Below are positions 59,657 through 64,000 of a DNA stretch of 64,000 bases, piece after piece (position 1 is the stretch's first letter; every line of letters begins with the position of its first letter). This stretch comes from Trichobilharzia szidati. Taxonomy: Eukaryota; Platyhelminthes; Trematoda; Strigeidida; Schistosomatidae. The DNA lies in the NCBI GenBank assembly GCA_944472155.2, contig OX235279.1, forward strand, positions 161,470,199-161,534,198, given 5' to 3'. The notes beneath the pieces are model-generated. The model did no database searches and was not told the origin of the DNA. It saw nothing but the letters and a program-made list of their open reading frames with translations. A program made the translations under genes and the position numbers.

Positions 59657-60152
59657 ATTTGATAGTTGGAGGCAATCGGCAGGAAGCCTTGGACCTAGGT
59701 TTCGTGCTAGTTGGCACTCACCAGTCAGCAAGGCGTATCTGCAACTTTGAAGGAACTCATGTCCCTTCTGAGATTCGAACCCGCGTCACCCAGTGCTGCA
59801 GTCAGAGACTTTACCACTGAGCTATTCAGGCTCGCGATTGACCTCCTGTAGGACTCTAGTGAGTATTTTGATTGGACACTAGTGACTAGTGTGACGAGTC
59901 TAGTCCTTTCTTTTTTGCAGACTGCCAAGGTTGCAGATACACCTTGCTGATGAGTGCCAACTAGAACGAAACCTAGGTCCAAGGCTTCCTGTCGATTGCC
60001 TCCAACTATCAAATATGATCAAATCCACGTGCACCGTGACGCCTAGCTACCTAGAATGGTGGCCACATTACAAATACCTGACCGATAGAATTCAGTCTGC
60101 ACCAAAGAAAAGACTAGACACGTCACACTAGTTACTAGTGTCCAATCAAAGT
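59657..60152. mobile_element. Inverted pair of family B retrozyme-like SINEs
   Basis: The left copy is on the minus strand (about 59930 to 59663, head with B box GGTTCGAATCTC at about 59775). The right copy, on the plus strand (59928-60152), lacks the tRNA head and starts at the hammerhead. The sequences 59663-59740 and 59928-60011 are inverted repeats. The unit is bounded by TACTAAGTA at 59648-59656 and 60153-60161 within the PLE. This makes a 496-bp insertion. Confidence 0.72.
59942..59984 (+). ncRNA. Type I hammerhead ribozyme, family B
   Basis: Helix I pairs CCTTG (59942-59946) with CAAGG (59980-59984). CTGATGA (59947-59953) is the exact core box. Helix II in this copy is GTGC/GAAC with loop CAACTA (weakened); the mirror copy at 59700-59735 has GTGC/GCAC, perfectly paired. 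GAAA lies at 59968-59971. A short helix III (ACC/GGT, loop TA) leads to GTC at 59977-59979, with the cut expected after C59979. The layout is the same as the Sm-alpha hammerhead but the sequences differ in all helices. Confidence 0.75.
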
Positions 60153-60859
60153 TACTAAGTATTTACCTGATGATAACATAAGCTCCTCATTGAGAAAGCT
60201 ATTTGAGCTGATTATCGTGGCTCTATAAACTAGACACTTTACGAGGTTGTATTTATATTTCAAAACTCAAAAAATGAGTATACTGACCTGTCATAGTAGG
60301 TTTCCCACATACTGACTACTTCTTACTGTCTTTGGTTAGAAATAAGTCTAGGAGTGAGATACTTTTTCGGTTGGTAAATTTTATTGCTGAATGCGCATCG
60401 ATGAACTTGTCAAGTACTTTCGTTGCTTCATTCTCGCTTCTTTCATGATCAGAAATGTATCATTCATATGTAAGTATGGGCGGTAGAATTCCAACTGATG
60501 AATAACTCCTTTCAGTGGGCCATCCTCTAACTCAGCAAGGGAAAAATCAGCTCTCATTCTACAGTATAGCCGCACCATCAGTTTATCCATAGTATTCCTT
60601 GTTGAATAAGAAATGAATATTCATCGTACATCAGATGAAAGAGAAAGACATAGGTCTCTTCTTTCCATTACTTCATACTTCAAAGCTTTACAGGAGCAGT
60701 TATTTCGGGGAGTTACCTATGGTTTACAATGTGAACTGACAACATAGAGGTCACAGTAAAAACAAAGTGTTCGAAAAATTGTGGATACTCTTGCGTAATC
60801 AAGAGAGACAGAGAGAGAGAGAAAGGGAGTCGACCACTAACTTCGACAGTAATGTTTAT

Positions 60860-61220
60860 AACTAAAATAATAATTTTCAACTTAATATGATGAAACTTTG
60901 AGGGTGTGAATGTAGATTAGATTGCATAGGATTAGAAAATGGTTTTTTACAATATACGAAATAGTTTTTAACGATGGTGGGTGTGAATGGGATGCGCATG
61001 GAAACAAAGTGAAATAAACACTGTGTTTTATTGCTGAAGATGAAAAAGTATGAAAGGAATGAAAAAACAAGCAAAAAAAACCAAAAACTAAGGAGTTAAA
61101 CAGAATGCAGAGGTTGAGCTAGTTTCTTTTGAACACATAGCTCCAGTGTTCTATATGCATCAAGGCTTGAGGGCTTCTGCAGGATAAAGAAGTCAGAAAA
61201 GCCGACTTTGTTAGATTATC
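60860..61220 (+). repeat. Dispersed repeat Z, copy 2
   Basis: Matches 41800-42130 in order (ATGATGAAACTTTGAGGGTGTGAAT, GCGCATGGAAACAAA, AACTAAGGAGTTAAACAG, GGGCTTCTGCAGG). No coding frame. Confidence 0.6.
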
Positions 61221-61879
61221 TGTGTTCACTTAGCAAATGACTATGAATGATGAATCAGATGAGGTGTTGTGTGACAGATGTGTTGACGAGGTGTTCAATT
61301 ATAGCACCTCTTCGGACTGAACCACTTCCTTCTGTTCACAACCATGCTGGATAGTGTTCTCTGACATCTTTCGAAAGGATGTGCATAGAACGATTTATAT
61401 ACCTAACTTATACAGCGGTAGGTGAATTGATATCTGCACACTGAAGTGAAGTTCCTCCCTCACATTGCTTAGAAGAAGTAGGCAGCTAGAGAATATCACT
61501 CCTAGTGTTGCTGCATTGGAGGTCTTCTTTAGCGAACTAGTGATTTGACTATCTTTAAGATATCTAACGCTAGTTAAATCTCGCAACTGAAGTCTGGACT
61601 CATATACATTATTTTCTTTGGCAATGAATTGCATTCTCCTCTTTGATAAGCTTCGGTTTCATGTTCTCACAGGAAACGTGATGGTAATCCATTTTACGCT
61701 CCTTGTAATCGATATTTTTACATCTTCGAAACTTCATAACAGGTTAATAACTGATTAGTTAAGTGATGAATAATTACATTTGGGAATCGTAATTTCGATG
61801 GAAAACAAGAGAAGAAAACAGTGTAAATTGGGTGCAGAATTAAAACTATAAAATGGACAACATGAATTTCGTCATAGAG
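61221..61879. other. Unassigned DNA
   Basis: No gene recognised. It is probably a continuation of Penelope-like untranslated sequence. Confidence 0.3.
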
Positions 61880-62320
61880 CGATTTATATCATTATTATTA
61901 TTTCGACAACACAATAAGAAGACGTAGTTTATGTGAAACGTGTAATGTATTGGCGGAACACATTTCGGATATTCTGATCACACACGTACTTGTCATACAC
62001 AGTTTTTATAGAAGGCATGAATAATTACAATACAGGTCAGATTGTGTACAGGTCAAGGTCACAAATAATGGGTAGGGAGACGCAAAAGGTGTGGGTAAGA
62101 AAGAGAAAAAGAGGAAAACCAAGGCAAAGAAGGGGTTGAAAATATTATGAAGTAAATTGATCTTTGGTTCTAAATTGGATTACCAAGGCAAGTTTAAGGT
62201 GATAACAAATAACTTTTGGACACATAAGACAGGTTTAAGTCTTTTTATGGCTAAGGCCTTAGCCGCGTCTTCTTATCGTGTTGTCGATATCATAAAGGGA
62301 ACTAATTGCTTTAAGTTATT
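61880..62320. repeat. Penelope-like tails, facing outward
   Basis: 61900-62000 is the minus-strand form of the tail at 4590-4700 (ACAATAAGAAGACGTAGTTTATG... GTAATGTATTGGCGGAACACATTTCG). 62255-62310 is a plus-strand form (TCTTCTTATCGTGTTGTCGATATCATAAAGGGAACTAATTG). The region between them was not identified. It may be a further inverted PLE copy. Confidence 0.45.
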
Positions 62321-62865
62321 ATCATTGTTCCGTTGGGTTCCGAGTGGAACATAGTGTATCAACTGGGGCACATCTCCACGTTGTTCTGTTCTCTGCTGTC
62401 CTCTTCAACTGATTATACAATTGACCATAAGCTTTCATATCCTCCTCCCGAACACATGAGCTTCGCCATGTCATCCTCAGACGCATGAACAACTCTTCGT
62501 TTTTTATTCGGGTTCCACTCGAGGCCCTGGCGCGCGATGCCATTTGACGGTCTCCTTAGCCTGTACCCAATCGATCCCCATTTTCTTCTACACAGTTGTT
62601 GAGTGATAGGTTCTTGGTTGCCTCACGCTCACAGTTTCTTATTGATGATTCTTTCTGGCCACCCGACCATTTGATCTTCAATATGGACTGTAGGTTGCTG
62701 TTGATGGAAGTCTGCAGTAATCTGTGGGAAATGTTTTTCGCAACGCTTGTGTCGAGTTTCTGACTCACACGGAAGAACTGATTGACCTAAAATTTGTGTT
62801 GAAAATCCAAATCTTGTTATTTATGCTAAGTGCAGAAGACTCATGAAGACAAACATTGACACTAA
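62321..62865 (-). mobile_element. 5'-truncated RTE-clade LINE
   Basis: The 3' end begins with TTGTTCCGTTGGGTTCCGAGTGGAACATAG (62325). The minus-strand C-terminal text includes SSGTRIKNEELFMRLRMTWR and SCVREEDMKAYG (62322-62543), followed by the TGACTCACACGGAAGAACTG block (62760). The copy ends near 62860. Confidence 0.7.
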
Positions 62866-63039
62866 GGCAGGCGATGGTAGTAAAATGAGGCTGGTTGTGT
62901 TTCTGTTAACATAAAGTTCAGGTTTTTCCATATAGATTGTGCTAGAGCTTCAGCTGCTTGAAGTAGGTGTAGGCGAAGTTATTTTATGAAACATATGATC
63001 CTAATTCATATACACATGACTCTGCTAATGCTGGATGAC

Positions 63040-63430
63040 CGGAAAAAATAATAATAATATGCTCCAGAATCAGATTAGATGTCCAGAAAAGATCAGCAAC
63101 AGAGATCTCTGGGAGCGAACCAACACAGCAGAAACCGATTGTGAAACAAATAGGCAGGAAGAAATGGAGATGGATCTACCATACTCTGAGGAAACCATCA
63201 AGTGACATCAATAAAACAAGCCATCGCTCGAGTGGAACCTGAAAGGGAAGCGGCCAGTTGGTCGTCAGTGCAAAGGTGACTTGGAGGAGGTCATGTGAAG
63301 AGGAGATGAAAACATGTGGGCAGACTTGGAGCCAGGTGAAGACTCTAGCAGAGAACCGAACGCAATGGAGACGCACGGCTGAAGCCCTATGTTCCTCTAG
63401 GAATTAAAGGAAACGATAATAATAATGCTC
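63040..63430 (+). mobile_element. RTE-clade LINE 3' end
   Basis: GGAGATGGATCTACCATACTCTGAGGAAACC (63167), GACTTGGAGGAGGTCATGTGAAG (63281) and GCCCTATGTTCCTCTAGGAATTAAAGG with an (AAT)n tail at about 63420 are plus-strand C-terminal and 3' UTR blocks. Confidence 0.68.
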
Positions 63431-64000
63431 CAGAATTGAGCTATTGAATACTGAATGCGTTAACCATTCGATGACCAGATGTAAACAATGTGTTACTGGT
63501 ACAACCTATGTAAATGACTTAACAGGAGCAAATGAACCGTTAAATACACATTAAAATCGCAAACAGCAGGATCTTATATTCTGACTTTCCTGTCAGATTA
63601 TGACAAACTCTCCAGGTTCAACTATCTGTTTGTTTCAAAAGGTGGTATGAAAGTCCACTTATGATAGAAATATGGGCAGTGGTAGTTATTGACTGACAAA
63701 ATAGTGCATATCTATAGGAACATAGAGACCTCCACTCCATTTCGTTCCACACCGCCATTACACTTTCATCTGGCTGTACAACTGCCCACATACTTTCATT
63801 ATTTCCTCAACTATATAACATGGTCCTCTTTATTTCATCCTGTAGGCAGAAGATTAGTTACGCTGCTTCGAACGACTTCGACCTTGTTTTCCATCCGCTT
63901 CAAGTAGAAATAACACTCATGATTGTTGTGTGTGACGTATCTATCCTTCTAGAGCTGCCAGACCTGGCGCATCTAATATGGTAGCTAGGTTGACGTTAAG
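63431..64000. other. Unassigned DNA with a minus-strand LINE scrap
   Basis: About 63730-63880 (CACTCCATTTCGTTCCACACC, TCTGGCTGTACAACTGCCCACATACTTTCATTATTTCCTC) resembles a diverged RTE 3' region on the minus strand. Nothing else was recognised. Confidence 0.35.

Larger units (their letters stand above)
58470..60690 (-). mobile_element. Penelope-like element split by a retrozyme-like pair
   Basis: On the minus strand the RT part lies at 60670-60160 (RCT-like FSLAELEDGPLKGVIHQLEF, then LHMNDTFLIMKE, where YVDD is replaced by HMND). After the insertion the frame continues at 59656 with LLSKNGRPDKFIEKNM (59660-59610) and a GIY-YIG relic (about 59400). An untranslated tail runs to about 58470. 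An insertion of 496 bp (59657-60152) with 9-bp duplications interrupts it. It belongs with the copy at 50350-51665. Confidence 0.75.

Noticed and set aside
1..64000. CRISPR array, rRNA gene or bacterial operon
   Set aside because: No regularly spaced identical short repeats, no rRNA-like conserved sequence, and split genes with large introns show a eukaryotic genome.

Overview
The window is repeat-rich, AT-biased eukaryotic DNA. It most likely comes from a blood fluke (Schistosoma or a close relative). The evidence is the set of retroelements: tRNA-derived retroposons of the schistosome Sm-alpha type that carry hammerhead ribozymes, RTE-clade LINEs resembling SR2, and several lineages of Penelope-like elements (PLEs) with GIY-YIG endonuclease ends. 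No bacterial operons, CRISPR arrays, rRNA genes or convincing functional tRNA genes were seen. The species cannot be fixed from sequence alone.

Two host genes can be supported. The first is a multi-exon plus-strand gene whose seven 3' exons run from 32309 to 55439. All splice phases agree and together they encode 447 residues: an acidic linker, two C2 domains and a synaptotagmin-type WH ending. The sequence resembles vertebrate synaptotagmin-14/16, which do not bind calcium. Its introns (1.7 to 6.8 kb) are packed with transposon debris. Possible further 5' exons lie at 24145-24240, 18305-18396 and about 17432-17541; the first is phase-compatible with exon 32309. The second gene is a single-exon minus-strand gene at 28749-29786 for a 345-residue secreted protein of unknown family, ending in Gly-Arg-Leu-Phe-Gly. 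If the upstream exons are real, it sits inside an intron of the first gene on the opposite strand.

Layout: 0-5 kb holds nested PLEs and a dispersed repeat called X here. 5-13 kb holds Sm-alpha-type retroposons, PLE and LINE fragments and unassigned DNA. 13-17 kb holds an RTE copy, then an X copy split by a head-to-head PLE. 17-28 kb holds Sm-alpha-type copies, candidate exons and RTE copies. 28-30 kb is the secreted-protein gene. 30.8-32 kb has a composite retroposon and RTE debris. 32-55 kb is the synaptotagmin-like gene with PLE, RTE, SINE and Ty3/gypsy-like insertions in its introns. 55-64 kb is again RTE and PLE debris.

The most interesting signal is the number of hammerhead self-cleaving motifs in three unrelated retroelement classes. 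A complete type I hammerhead lies at 5504-5549, another in a different tRNA-headed family at 59942-59984, and PLE-associated cores occur at 1074-1103, 15457-15489, 16729-16761 and 54753-54782. A second pattern is that PLE (and one retrozyme-like) insertions recur as head-to-head inverted dimers, three of them bounded by recognisable target-site duplications. Boundaries of repeat fragments are approximate because they were drawn by eye.
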